From assembly GCA_029239235.1 (NCBI GenBank), contig JAQZBD010000056.1, forward strand, positions 1 to 45,091: 45,091 nt of DNA, in the 5' to 3' direction. Origin of the DNA: Herbinix sp. (GTDB lineage Bacteria > Bacillota > Clostridia > Lachnospirales > Lachnospiraceae). The notes below the pieces were generated by a model. That model was not told the origin of the DNA. It was given only the letters and a program-made list of their open reading frames with translations, and did not search any database. Numbering within the stretch: the stretch's first letter is position 1; each line of letters starts with the position of its first letter. This document shows, piece by piece, positions 33,364 to 42,931 of this stretch. Both the position numbers and the translations under genes were made by a program.

Positions 33364-34359
33364 TCAAGCTTCTTCATCGGTAGATTTACGAAGGATAATT
33401 CGACCTTCAATCTTAACTTCTTCTGTGAGCTCCCCTTGAATTTCTGATAAAATTCTCCGTACCGCCAACTCTCCCATCTCATTAAACGGCTGAGCCACCG
33501 TAGAAATAGAGGGGTCAAATTGTGCCGTAATGCCCAGATTATCAAATCCAGCTACATAGATATCTTCCGGTACACGCAGTCCCTTTTCCTTAAATGCTGA
33601 AATACAGCCGATTGCGATCTTATCATTAAAGCAGAATACCGCATCCGGCATCTGAGACAGGCTCATATAATATTCGGCTGCCTCTCTTCCTGTGGAATAT
33701 CCAACATCACCTATATATTTTAACGAATCTATCATATCAATTCCTGCTTCTGCTAAGGCCTTCCTAACCCCTATTTCACGATCTCTTGAGAATTTAGGTT
33801 CTACCTTACCGCCTAATTGAATTCCTACAATTCCGATTCGCTTCTTTCCTTTTTCAATCAAATGCTTCGTCATGTTATATGCTACAACCGCATTATCGAT
33901 GGCAATCGAATTTTCATCCCTGCCTTCAAAGGACATGACTCCACCGCACAGAACTACCGGATAACGCTCCATAATATCATACAGAACCTTCTGATCCAGC
34001 ATAACATCCTGAAGTATAACGCCATCTACCAATCCTTGATAGACCGGACTTAAGGGCTTGGCATTTTTAATATATGCGGGTGAATAGTAAAACAATATCG
34101 TATAGCCTGCTTTATCCGCTTCTGCGGTTACCGCATTCATAAATTCGGGAATTAATACGGAAAACACTACTAGTATTGACTTAGTTTCTGATTTCCGCAA
34201 CATTCTACCAGCAATATTAGGTTCATATTTTAACCGCTTAATTGCATCCATGACCAATTCACGTCGTTTATCACTGACCATGTCCGCATTATTCAATACA
34301 CGGGAAACCGTCGCTTTTGATACACCTGCACATTTAGCTACATCGTCTATTGTTACCAT
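33364..34359 (-). CDS. LacI-family transcriptional regulator
   Basis: 331 residues. The N-terminal HTH is canonical (VTIDDVAKCAGVSKATVSRVLNNADMVSDKRR, residues 2-34) with the hinge helix after it, followed by a periplasmic-binding-like core (about 58-325) with the DAVFCFNDKIAIGCISAFKEKG and DIYVAGFDN segments. Such proteins repress sugar operons and release DNA on binding the sugar. The neighbouring sugar island at 34551-45038 is the natural target. The lacI gene is separated from it by a terminator. Confidence 0.93.
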   Translation of the reverse strand: MVTIDDVAKCAGVSKATVSRVLNNADMVSDKRRELVMDAIKRLKYEPNIAGRMLRKSETKSILVVFSVLIPEFMNAVTAEADKAGYTILFYYSPAYIKNAKPLSPVYQGLVDGVILQDVMLDQKVLYDIMERYPVVLCGGVMSFEGRDENSIAIDNAVVAYNMTKHLIEKGKKRIGIVGIQLGGKVEPKFSRDREIGVRKALAEAGIDMIDSLKYIGDVGYSTGREAAEYYMSLSQMPDAVFCFNDKIAIGCISAFKEKGLRVPEDIYVAGFDNLGITAQFDPSISTVAQPFNEMGELAVRRILSEIQGELTEEVKIEGRIILRKSTDEEA

Positions 34360-34511
34360 CCTGGTCTACTCCTTACATTGTTGTACATTTGAGTTATATT
34401 CTGTAGGTTGCTCGCTCCAACTTTTCTTTTCATTTTCTATAGCGGGAAATCATATTTGCAATTCTCACTCTGTAACAAGTTTACCACACTTTCCCGGTTA
34501 TTACAATTAAA

Positions 34512-34544
34512 ATGGGACTGTCTGTATTATCTCGGCAGTCCCAT
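34512..34544 (-). terminator. Intrinsic terminator of the sugar operon
   Basis: On the minus strand ATGGGACTG pairs with CAGTCCCAT around a 15-nt loop, followed by TTTTAATT. It ends the operon before the LacI-type gene. Confidence 0.75.
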
Positions 34545-34550
34545 AATTCA

Positions 34551-35717
34551 CTATTTTATATCGTTAATATTAACCCAGACCCCGTCATTATTGCTGCTCT
34601 GAACCGCAGCATGAACATATTTTACACCTGCAATGCCATCTTCAACGGAAGGAAAATCATAATCATATTTCGTAAGCTCCTCGCCATTGACTTTCTTGAT
34701 GATTGCATTGATAAATACTCTGTAAATATTAGCAAAGGCCTCATATAAGCCTTCCGGATGACCTGATGGGATTCTTGATACAGACGCAGTTCTTTCTGTC
34801 ACATAAGCCATCCCCCTGTTATAGATCTGAGTTGGCTGACCCTTCAAGGTCACATAGAGGATATTCGGATTCTCCTGTACCCATTCGATCGCGCCCTTCG
34901 TTCCGAAGATACGTACCACTAGCCCATTCATATGTCCAACGCATACCTGAGAAGAGCAGAATACACCATGTGCTCCATTATTAAATTCAATTAGTATATT
35001 TGCATTCAGATCAAGGGGCTGACCATAATGATCAAGGACAGCTGCCACCCTCTTTACCTTAAGTCCAGTAATATAGGATACCGTATGTTCAATATGCGTT
35101 CCGATATCACCCACACAGTTTGAGATTCCGGCAACCTTAGGGTCTTTTCTCCATACCGATAGCTTGTTCATTGTCTGGTCACCTGCACCAATATCATCAA
35201 TCAACCATTCCTGAAGATATTCCGCATTTACATTGATTACCTCACCAATGGTTCCGTTTTCAACAAGCTCCCTTGCTTCCTTTACCATGGCATTACCGGA
35301 ATAGCTATAATTTACTGCAAAGAGTAATCCTTTTTCTTCTGCAATTTTTTTCAATTCCTCAGCCTGAGCTACTTCAAAGCATAAAGGCTTCTCGCAGAGT
35401 ACATGAATACCGCATTCCAGGAACTTCTTAGCCACTTCATAATGAAGAAAATTAGGAGTAGCAATGGTTACAAAATCAATTTTGTCTGCTCTTTTACTCT
35501 CTTTTTCTGCCATTTCCTTATAGTCTGTATAAATACGGTCGTTTTTTAATTGATAGAATTCTCCGCACTCCTTACTTGCAGCCGGATCCGGATTAAAACA
35601 ACCTGCTGCCAGGAATGCTGTTCCTTCAAAATGAATTGCTACTCGGTGTACTCCGCCGATAAAAGCATTTCTATCTCCGCCAACCATTCCATATAGTAAT
35701 GTTTTTCTACTCATCAT
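34551..35717 (-). CDS. Gfo/Idh/MocA family oxidoreductase
   Basis: 388 residues. The NAD(P)-binding motif is GMVGGDRNAFIGGVHR near residues 10-25, followed by the catalytic CEKPLCFEVAQAEEL block with its conserved Lys, and the GDIGTHIEHTVSYITG segment, where the acid-His pair completes the active site. The gGxxxFIGxvHR form marks a subfamily that oxidises sugars, inositols or glycosides at a ring carbon. It is the last gene of the operon, 124 bases after the TIM-barrel gene, with a 40-bp dyad in that gap. The substrate is unknown; C-3 oxidation is an inference from the neighbours. Confidence 0.92.
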   Translation of the reverse strand: MMSRKTLLYGMVGGDRNAFIGGVHRVAIHFEGTAFLAAGCFNPDPAASKECGEFYQLKNDRIYTDYKEMAEKESKRADKIDFVTIATPNFLHYEVAKKFLECGIHVLCEKPLCFEVAQAEELKKIAEEKGLLFAVNYSYSGNAMVKEARELVENGTIGEVINVNAEYLQEWLIDDIGAGDQTMNKLSVWRKDPKVAGISNCVGDIGTHIEHTVSYITGLKVKRVAAVLDHYGQPLDLNANILIEFNNGAHGVFCSSQVCVGHMNGLVVRIFGTKGAIEWVQENPNILYVTLKGQPTQIYNRGMAYVTERTASVSRIPSGHPEGLYEAFANIYRVFINAIIKKVNGEELTKYDYDFPSVEDGIAGVKYVHAAVQSSNNDGVWVNINDIK

Positions 35718-35747
35718 TTAAATACCCGTGCCTTTCACTTTTTGATA

Positions 35748-35787
35748 ACCTATTCCAGACGCGAATATATTCGCTTAGTGAATAGGT
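35748..35787. repeat. 40-bp symmetric dyad between epimerase and dehydrogenase genes
   Basis: The centre GCGAATATATTCGC (35761-35774) is a perfect 14-bp palindrome. It is flanked at equal 5-bp distances by ACCTATTC and its complement GAATAGGT, so the whole 40 bp is symmetric apart from the two spacers. It could be a regulator site or an RNA hairpin within the operon mRNA. Confidence 0.8.
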
Positions 35788-35841
35788 CTTAATTAATAGT
35801 TTGAAAGTGACCTTCTTTAAACTTCCTCCCTGCATTATAAA

Positions 35842-36831
35842 TTAATTCGCAATGGCATCATCGAATTTGATATCAGATTTTGCAAAGTCAACCTTTCTTA
35901 CAAAAGCTGCCGCCTCGGTTGCTCCATAGATACGCTCCATACCGCTATCCTCCCACTCTACGGAAAGAGGTCCCTCATAGCCGTATGCATTCAGAACCCG
36001 GATGATCTCTTCAAAATTAACATCGCCATGTCCTAAAGAACGGAAGTTCCAGCCTCTTCTTAGATCGCCGAAATCAATATGAGAACCTAAGAGCCCTGAT
36101 CTGCCATCCAGTGTAACAGCCGCATCCTTCATATGAATATGATATACCTTATGTATGAAATCCTTTAAGAACAGATCAGGTTTTATTCCCTGCCAGATCA
36201 AATGACTCGGGTCAAAGTTCAAACCAAATTCTGGTCTGTGTTCAAATTTTTTCAGCAGCTTCTCTGTGGAATAATAATCAAAGGCAATTTCGCCAGGGTG
36301 CACCTCTAATGCAAATACCACACCATTTTCCTTCATTACATCCAGGATAGGCTCCCATAGCTTAACAATTGTGTTGAAGCCATCCTCTACCATCTCTTCC
36401 GTAGTCTGAGGGAAGGAATATAAGTATTTCCAGATTGGAGAACCAACAAAGCCCGTAATGATTTTAACACCCAGCTTATTTGCTGCAATTGCGGAGTACT
36501 TCATGGTTTCAATTGCCCAGGCACGAATCTCCTCCGGTTTGTCTGCAAGCTCCGCGGGAGCAAAGTTATTCAGACGAGGATCATTATAATCTCCTACACA
36601 CTGTCCAATAATGTGGGTAGCAATCGCCTTACACTGAAGACCGTTCTTCTCCAAGGTCTCTTTGATATAGCTTACGTAGGAGGGATCTGTTGCTGCCTTT
36701 TTCACATCCAGATGGTTACCCCAGCAGGCGATCTCAAGACCGTCATAGCCCATCTCTTTTGCTTTTTTGCACATATCCTCAAATTTCAGGTCTGTCCATT
36801 GACAGGTCACTAATGTTACTAATCTGCTCAT
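35842..36831 (-). CDS. Sugar phosphate isomerase/epimerase-like TIM-barrel protein (AP_endonuc_2)
   Basis: 329 residues of the xylose-isomerase-like TIM-barrel family. Metal-site residues are visible: Glu in FALEVHPGE (about 178), Asp-His in LNFDPSHLIWQ, His in VYHIHMKDA, and Glu in LSVEWEDSG. The opening VTLVTCQWTDLKFEDMCKKAKEMGYDGLEIACWG is typical. Members epimerise, isomerise or dehydrate keto-sugars and inosoles. It is next to a Gfo/Idh dehydrogenase, a frequent pair in which oxidation is followed by epimerisation or elimination. AGG-rich sequence precedes the ATG. Confidence 0.9.
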   Translation of the reverse strand: MSRLVTLVTCQWTDLKFEDMCKKAKEMGYDGLEIACWGNHLDVKKAATDPSYVSYIKETLEKNGLQCKAIATHIIGQCVGDYNDPRLNNFAPAELADKPEEIRAWAIETMKYSAIAANKLGVKIITGFVGSPIWKYLYSFPQTTEEMVEDGFNTIVKLWEPILDVMKENGVVFALEVHPGEIAFDYYSTEKLLKKFEHRPEFGLNFDPSHLIWQGIKPDLFLKDFIHKVYHIHMKDAAVTLDGRSGLLGSHIDFGDLRRGWNFRSLGHGDVNFEEIIRVLNAYGYEGPLSVEWEDSGMERIYGATEAAAFVRKVDFAKSDIKFDDAIAN

Positions 36832-36952
36832 TTTTATACCTCCATAATTTTTTTATATTGGTTTTTATAGTTCTTCATTTAACATCGCGATTGATTCGGA
36901 AAAAGATCATCCTGTTGGTATATAAAATTGGCTTATGACCTATGTATCATTA

Positions 36953-37918
36953 TCAGTCTATCCCCTGCATCCTTGCCGCTTTTTCACTTCTCTCCGATAA
37001 TTTCAGATTAATTGATGTCGCAATCAATACACATAACAAAGCAAGCCCGGTTATAATTTGCTGTAAACTGCTGGTTAAGCCCATGGATACTAAGCCTGCA
37101 CTAATTATTTTGATTGATACTTCACCGATCACAACCCCCAGCGTAATATTGATATATCTCTGCAAGCTGAGTGCAATGATCATACCCATAATCGGCTGGA
37201 AGGTCATGGACATGGTTGCCATATTATATTTTGCAGCGGCTGTTCCGCCGTAGCTCAGATATGCAATTGCAGCTACTCCAACGAAAAAGCCAGCTACAAG
37301 AAATGCCTGTAATTTAACCTTTCTAGGATTAATGCCTACATTTTTTGCAACTAAGGAACCGTTACCCATAGCTCTAATATTACTGCCGAAAACCGTATGG
37401 TTGTATACGACGTAATAAATAATGCCAATTACAATACAAAGGATGAAAATATAAGGTGGCTGCCCCAAAACAGATGCCCCATGTTTCACCGAAATTGGCC
37501 CTCCGTTTTTGTAGATCGTTGTGGCTGCTTCATAAATAAGCATCATGCCAATCGTTGTTATGATGGATGGAATTCTTAAAAAGGTGAACACCAAGCCCGT
37601 AATCGCCTCCAGCAGGAAGGATATCACCAGGCATCCCAAGATTAAACCGACCAAACCAAAAGAGCCTGATAGGTCTGCCGCAATCATGGCTGCCAAAGCA
37701 ATGGTAGCTCCCGCACTGAAGTCCCAGGCTCCAACAATCAGGTTAAAGCTAATACCCCATCCAATGAGAATTGGAATTACTGCCTGTATCAATACCACCT
37801 TAATACTGATCGGTGATCCGAATTTACCGCCGGATAGGATTACAAATAAGAAGAATAATACAATTGGCAACAGTAACACTTTTAATGCATTTAACAATGA
37901 TTTCTTAACTGCTTCCAT
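36953..37918 (-). CDS. ABC sugar importer permease (ribose/galactose type)
   Basis: 321 residues of the BPD_transp_2 (RbsC/XylH-like) family with eight to ten hydrophobic helices. Marker segments are NLIVGAWDFSAGATIALAAMIAADLSG, VGINPRKVKLQAFLVAGFFVGVAAI and GEVSIKIISAGLVSMGLTSSLQQIITGLALL. It lies 65 bases after the substrate-binding protein gene, and its reading frame is intact, unlike the other permease of the operon. Together they would form the membrane channel fed by the lipoprotein and powered by the double ATPase. Confidence 0.9.
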   Translation of the reverse strand: MEAVKKSLLNALKVLLLPIVLFFLFVILSGGKFGSPISIKVVLIQAVIPILIGWGISFNLIVGAWDFSAGATIALAAMIAADLSGSFGLVGLILGCLVISFLLEAITGLVFTFLRIPSIITTIGMMLIYEAATTIYKNGGPISVKHGASVLGQPPYIFILCIVIGIIYYVVYNHTVFGSNIRAMGNGSLVAKNVGINPRKVKLQAFLVAGFFVGVAAIAYLSYGGTAAAKYNMATMSMTFQPIMGMIIALSLQRYINITLGVVIGEVSIKIISAGLVSMGLTSSLQQIITGLALLCVLIATSINLKLSERSEKAARMQGID

Positions 37919-37983
37919 AAACGCTCCTTGTATGCTTCAGGGAATGCTCAAGGGATACTCCTTAAAAATCCCCTCGCTGATAA

Positions 37984-39195
37984 TTACTGTCTTCTGCTCA
38001 GAACATCTTCCATACCATAGCTGTCACAAACTTCCTGGAATTTCTCATAGGTCAAATCCGGATTGAAGTATTTACATAGGGCTCTAATCTCATCTTCGTT
38101 GTAGGCCAGTGCCCCATCTTCCCCTTCACAGTATTTAAAATATGCTTCACAGTCAGCTGAACTTTTCAGAACCAGGTTATGCATCTTAGCCAACACCTTG
38201 TCCTCCCCGTTTAATGGATTACCGGATAGCTGGTTGACCAGCATCATTGTTGTAAACAGGATATTCGGATACTGTCCGCCGATCGCGCAAGTTACGGTTC
38301 CATTATCGATTTGATCTGCGATTCCATCAATGAAGTCAACCATTGCAAGCTTGATTTCTCCTGCTTTGCCCAGGGACTGAAGAGCCTGAATACAGCCCTC
38401 ACCTCTGGAATCGCTGCCGCTGATACAGAAGATACCATCACAGTCAGGATAACTTGCAACGATATTATTAACCGCTTCTGCTGCATCTGTAGCATCTGTT
38501 AAGGTACGCACCTCCGTTATTACCTCAATACCATAATCAGCCGCATTGTCTTTAAACACCTGAGCTCTGGTATCCGTTGTAATGTCTCCGGTAGTCGGGC
38601 CAACGATCGCTGCTTTTGTAACCCCATTCTCTTTAAGAGAAGCTAATGCATCGAGTGCTACAGCTGCTTCATCGGTATATGCTCTGCCTACATAATACTT
38701 ACTTGACTTTAGAAAGCTTAGGATCTCTTCGTCTGTTACATCACGCAGGAACTGTGCCCAGTACACCTTATTCTCATCACAAATCTGAGCAACCTTAGGA
38801 AGTACATCCGTGGTAAAGTTGATAAATACAATGGCATCTGCCCCGGCTGAAATAACATTTTCCACACTGGTAATCTGTTCTTCCGGAGATACTGCACCTA
38901 CATCATAGATTACCTTAAAACCACAGGCCTTCCCTGCAAGCTCAAGCATCTGGGCACACTTTTGAAACAGTCCGCCGGATGTTGTTACCACCACCATCGC
39001 TAAGGTAAAATCTTCTGGAAGCTTATCTGCCAAAGAGCCAGTTCCCCGAGTTGTATCCTCTGCGGAAAATGCTTGTTCTGAATTTTCTTTTGAATTTTCT
39101 GAGGTCTGTGTTGCACTTTTACATCCTGAGAATGTCCCCATAAATGTCAATACCACTACCAGTACTACTGCGATTTGTTTCACCCATCTTCTCAT
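37984..39195 (-). CDS. Sugar ABC transporter substrate-binding lipoprotein
   Basis: 403 residues. The signal peptide has core AVVLVVVLTFMGTF and lipobox FSGC with Cys25, then a Ser/Glu/Asn linker and a type I periplasmic-binding fold (about 62-380), with the DFTLAMVVVTTSGGLFQKCAQ first strand and AGADAIVFINFTTDV segment typical of the ribose/galactose group. It should be anchored outside the membrane and deliver the ligand to the importer. It lies 29 bases after the frameshifted permease gene. The ligand cannot be deduced from sequence. Confidence 0.92.
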   Translation of the reverse strand: MRRWVKQIAVVLVVVLTFMGTFSGCKSATQTSENSKENSEQAFSAEDTTRGTGSLADKLPEDFTLAMVVVTTSGGLFQKCAQMLELAGKACGFKVIYDVGAVSPEEQITSVENVISAGADAIVFINFTTDVLPKVAQICDENKVYWAQFLRDVTDEEILSFLKSSKYYVGRAYTDEAAVALDALASLKENGVTKAAIVGPTTGDITTDTRAQVFKDNAADYGIEVITEVRTLTDATDAAEAVNNIVASYPDCDGIFCISGSDSRGEGCIQALQSLGKAGEIKLAMVDFIDGIADQIDNGTVTCAIGGQYPNILFTTMMLVNQLSGNPLNGEDKVLAKMHNLVLKSSADCEAYFKYCEGEDGALAYNEDEIRALCKYFNPDLTYEKFQEVCDSYGMEDVLSRRQ

Positions 39196-39224
39196 AATTT
39201 CCTTCTCCTTTTTAATGAGTCCAA

Positions 39225-40150
39225 TTAATCAATAACTGCAACATTAGAACGTTCATAGGATAAGGCTACAATCAATAGCAGGATAATTCCTTCAATTCCC
39301 TCCTGCAGCTTGGCATCAACTCCGCAAAGTACCAGTCCATTTCCCAGTACTGCCAGCGAAAGTGCTCCAATGACTGCCGCCCTTACCCTTGCCTTAGCCC
39401 CCCGGATAAAGGCATTCCGCCTAATACCAATGCAATCAGTACCTCTGTTTCAAACATCTGTCCTGTTGTTGTGAAGGAGGTTCCTGATTTGATTAAACTT
39501 AAAAGTCCACATAAACCGCCAAATAGCCCTGAGATGGAATAGGCTATTACTTTTACCTGATTAACCGGCACACCGGACTGCAGTGCCGCCATCTCTCCGG
39601 AACCTACTGCTTTACAGTACTTTCCAAACTTTGTCTTATTGAACAAAATGTAAACGATTACAAAAACGAGTAAAGCAATAACTACTCTGTAGCTTAATTT
39701 ATCATACTGATACATGGAAAACGGTAATGCAATGGAGCTGTCCTTATTCAATATCCAGGTCAATCCTCGATACATAAATAAAATAGTAATTGAGATAATA
39801 AAGGGATTTAATTGAAAAAGTGCATGTAAGCCACCGATTAAGACACCTGTTAACGCACCAATTACTAATACAGCAAGGAGTGCCGGAAGAATTCCAAAGG
39901 ATTTTGACACCAGACATCCAACGGTAGCGGTAACACCAACCAAACTTCCCAAAGAGAAGTCCAGTTTACCGATGGCTAGTACAAAGCTGCTTCCCAGAGC
40001 TCCGATCATTATAATCAGCATTTGATTAATAATTACTTTGATATTTCTTGAAGATAATAGCTCATTACCGCTGGCAATGGAAAAGATCAGGATAATTGCT
40101 ATCAATCCCAGATATGGAACGAGAGCTTTCAAATCAATTTTTCGTTTCAC
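39225..40150 (-). pseudogene. Second ABC sugar permease, frameshifted at a G6 run
   Basis: The frame from 40150 runs 255 codons with normal BPD_transp_2 features (GALGSSFVLAIGKLDFSLGSLVGV, GLFGGLCGLLSLIKSGTSF) and stops at 39383 within the conserved GGMPLSGG motif. At six consecutive G (minus strand; C run at 39398-39403), one added base restores the family sequence: GGA-K-A-R-V-R-A-A-V-I-G-A-L continues to a stop at 39225-39227, ending SYERSNVAVID, for a 308-residue protein. Loss of the last helices would probably inactivate the permease. Sequencing error, slippage, phase variation or -1 frameshifting are all possible. The ATPase gene ends 15 bases upstream. Confidence 0.8.
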
Positions 40151-40165
40151 GGTAAGCCTCCTCCT

Positions 40166-41671
40166 TTAAGAGATCATCTTGTCAATGATATCAGACTCTG
40201 ATAAGGTTTCCGCTCTTAAGAACTCACCGGAAAGCCTGCCATCCTTCATAACAAGAATTCTGTCACTCATACCAATCAGCTCCGGAAGCTCCTCCGAAAT
40301 CATCAATATCGATTTGCCTTCCGCTTTCAATTTCTCCATTAATCGATAGATCGCAGCTTTGACACCGATGTCAATTCCCCTGGTAGGGCAATCCAAGATC
40401 AGAATCTCAGAGTCGTTTCCAAGCCATTTTGCAATCGCAACCTTTTGCTTGTTACCGCCGCTCAGATTCATTACCAGCTGATTAATACCGCTCATTTTTA
40501 CTTCCAATAACTGAGCCATCTCAGAACTTAATGACTTTTCCTTTGAGTCAGGGATCAAGATACCTTTTTTCATCTTGTCATAGGAGGGAAGGCAAATGTT
40601 ATCTTTAATGGATGCGCTTAAGTGAAGTGCTTCCTGATCGCGATTTTTTGATATGTATGCTACCTTATTATCGATTGCCACACGGGGAGAGCTGATGTTC
40701 AAGCCTTTTTGACTTAAGCTAACGCTTCCCTGATCCGGCTTTTGTACCCCGAAGATGATTTTTCCAAGCTCATGCATACCAGAGTCTGTAAGGCCCCCAA
40801 GCCCCAGAATCTCTCCCTTATGAAGTTCAAAGGAAACATGGCGCACTTCCCGTTCAAAGCATAAATCCTCTAATGCCAGAACCACCTCACTCCCATAGTT
40901 GTGATCATAATCGGATCGATAATAATGCTCTCCTAGCTCGCGGCCAATCATCAGTGTCTTTAAAAGGTCAGTATTCAGATCCTTTTGATCCACCGTCTTA
41001 ACATACACCCCATCCCTCATAACGGATACACTGTCAGAGTGCTCCATTAATTCTTCCAGGTCATGGGATATGAATATTACTGATTTGTTCTTTGCACAAA
41101 GCTCGTGCATTACATTATAAAGCGTGTCTCTGCCGTTCTGTGACAGAGCCGTTGTGGTCTCATCCACAATCAGCAACTCGGGATCTTTGTAGATTGCCCT
41201 TGCTACCTCAATTAACTTTCTGTTTTCAAACGACACTGTATTAATAATTTCAGAGGGATCAATATTGTTGATACCAATCTGCTGTAATGCTTTTGTTGCC
41301 TCTGCTCTCATGCCCTTGCGGTCAATGATACCATTTTTTAAAAACTGCTTCTCATTTCCTAAAAACATGTTTTCAGCAACGGTAAGGTTATTGATGGTCG
41401 CCATCTCCTGTACAATCATACAGATCTTATTGGCACTGGAATCCATCATGGAATGAGGGGCATAGGACTGCCCCTTCCACTCCATGGAACCGCTGTCGGG
41501 AGCAAAGACTCCCACAATAACATTTGATAAAGTTGACTTACCGGAACCATTTTCACCAATCAGTCCACGGATTTCACCGCGATTAAATTCAATTGAAACA
41601 TCTGAAAGAGCCACTGTTGATGAAAATTTTTTCGTAATATTGTTCATTTTCAGTAAAAGCTTTTCCTCCAT
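40166..41671 (-). CDS. Sugar ABC transporter ATP-binding protein, double domain (RbsA/MglA type)
   Basis: 501 residues with two nucleotide-binding domains. Domain 1 has Walker A GENGSGKST (near 38-46), Walker B LLIVDETTTALS, and a degenerate signature VSFENRKLIEVARA. Domain 2 lacks a normal Walker A (GLGGLTDSGMHELGK), has a clear signature LSGGNKQKVAIAKW, and Walker B ILILDCPTRGIDIG, in which the usual catalytic Glu is Cys. So one composite ATP site looks canonical and the other degenerate, an exaggerated form of the asymmetry typical of this family. It powers the importer encoded next to it. RBS AAGGAGAAGG precedes the ATG. Confidence 0.92.
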   Translation of the reverse strand: MEEKLLLKMNNITKKFSSTVALSDVSIEFNRGEIRGLIGENGSGKSTLSNVIVGVFAPDSGSMEWKGQSYAPHSMMDSSANKICMIVQEMATINNLTVAENMFLGNEKQFLKNGIIDRKGMRAEATKALQQIGINNIDPSEIINTVSFENRKLIEVARAIYKDPELLIVDETTTALSQNGRDTLYNVMHELCAKNKSVIFISHDLEELMEHSDSVSVMRDGVYVKTVDQKDLNTDLLKTLMIGRELGEHYYRSDYDHNYGSEVVLALEDLCFEREVRHVSFELHKGEILGLGGLTDSGMHELGKIIFGVQKPDQGSVSLSQKGLNISSPRVAIDNKVAYISKNRDQEALHLSASIKDNICLPSYDKMKKGILIPDSKEKSLSSEMAQLLEVKMSGINQLVMNLSGGNKQKVAIAKWLGNDSEILILDCPTRGIDIGVKAAIYRLMEKLKAEGKSILMISEELPELIGMSDRILVMKDGRLSGEFLRAETLSESDIIDKMIS

Positions 41672-41683
41672 AACCTTCTCCTT

Positions 41684-41710
41684 GTTTCACCCTTTTATGA
41701 ATAGTGAAAC
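41684..41710 (-). repeat. 7-bp hairpin just ahead of the ATPase ribosome binding site
   Basis: GTTTCAC and GTGAAAC flank a 13-nt loop, two or three bases before AAGGAGAAGG on the minus strand. It may tune translation or mRNA ends inside the operon; this is inference. Confidence 0.4.
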
Positions 41711-41755
41711 TCTATAGTTTGTGGAATTTAAGTTTCTTAATTGCCTAGCCTTTTA

Positions 41756-42931
41756 TTAATCCAGTGTTCCGTTTTTCAAACCCGTTGGAATTGGCGTCGG
41801 CTGCTTACAGGTGGATTTCATCTTGTAGACTTTCCCTGTCTTTGCAGCAATATCAAAGCTGAGTAATGCTTCTGTTACATGGTAAACCAAATCTGTATTG
41901 GTTCTGTGGTCTCTTTCTTCGACGATGGAATAAGCCATATCAAGAAGTCCTAACCCGCGCATATTATCTTCTGATTTATTGTAGAGCAGTGGAACTTCCT
42001 TGAAGAACTCATACATCTCTTCGGAATGAATCTTCTCTACCGCTTCACCTACATCCATTCCTTCTACGCTGTCCACCATGCTATTTCCCCTTAACAGCTT
42101 TACAGGACCACCGAACATGTTAGGATCGGGTACCACTAAGGTTCCCTCAGAACCAAAGATTTCAAATTGAGGAAGATTTGACAGCCATACGTCAAAGCTC
42201 ATATTAATGTTTACAATTACCCCGTTTTTGAATTCCATGATTCCAGCGTAGTGAGTCAGGACATCCACATCGATCTCCTTGCCTCTCTGAGCCTTGCTGG
42301 TAATTACACGCTTATCAAAGGATTTCTTAGCAAGGCAGTGAATCTTATCAATTGGTCCGAGCAAGGACACCAATGCAGTAATATAATAAGGTCCCATGTC
42401 AAGCATTGGGCCGGCGCCTTCTTTATAATAGAATTCCGGTGCCGGATGCCAGGTTTCATGTCCATGACCTACCAGATTAACCGTTGCACCAAGAGGCTTT
42501 CCAATCCAGCCTTCTTCAATTACCTTTCTACAGGTCTGTAAACCTGCTCCCAGGAAGGTATCCGGTGCACAGCCCAGTAGTAAGTTCTTTTTCTTAGCTA
42601 AATCAATCTGCTCCTTTGCATCCTCCAGGGTCATTGCCAAAGGCTTTTCACAGTATACATGCTTACCTGCCTCCAAGGCTTTCATATTAATCTCTTTGTG
42701 TGCCTTAGGGATGGTTAAGTTGGCAACGATCTCTACCTCCGGATCTGCGAGGAGTTCCTCAACCGAACATGCTTTAGACACATTAAACTGTGTTGCAATC
42801 TCCTGTGCCTTATCGATAAACATATCCGCTACAGCAACAACTTCCAGATTTTCAAATAACTGTGTAAGGTTTCTCATATAGGTCTGGCAGATGACACCAC
42901 AGCCGATAATGCCGACTTTCACTTTTCTCAT
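41756..42931 (-). CDS. Gfo/Idh/MocA family oxidoreductase
   Basis: 391 residues. N-terminal dinucleotide motif GIIGCGVICQTYMRNL (8-23), catalytic VYCEKPLAMTLEDAKE with the conserved Lys, and the substrate-side MLDMGPYYITALVSLLGPI. This second dehydrogenase differs in subfamily from the one at 34551-35717 (GPMLDMGPYY rather than GDIGTHIEH), so the operon may carry two redox steps, such as oxidation and re-reduction or two positions. It is 84 bases upstream of the transporter ATPase gene. Substrate unknown. Confidence 0.92.
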   Translation of the reverse strand: MRKVKVGIIGCGVICQTYMRNLTQLFENLEVVAVADMFIDKAQEIATQFNVSKACSVEELLADPEVEIVANLTIPKAHKEINMKALEAGKHVYCEKPLAMTLEDAKEQIDLAKKKNLLLGCAPDTFLGAGLQTCRKVIEEGWIGKPLGATVNLVGHGHETWHPAPEFYYKEGAGPMLDMGPYYITALVSLLGPIDKIHCLAKKSFDKRVITSKAQRGKEIDVDVLTHYAGIMEFKNGVIVNINMSFDVWLSNLPQFEIFGSEGTLVVPDPNMFGGPVKLLRGNSMVDSVEGMDVGEAVEKIHSEEMYEFFKEVPLLYNKSEDNMRGLGLLDMAYSIVEERDHRTNTDLVYHVTEALLSFDIAAKTGKVYKMKSTCKQPTPIPTGLKNGTLD

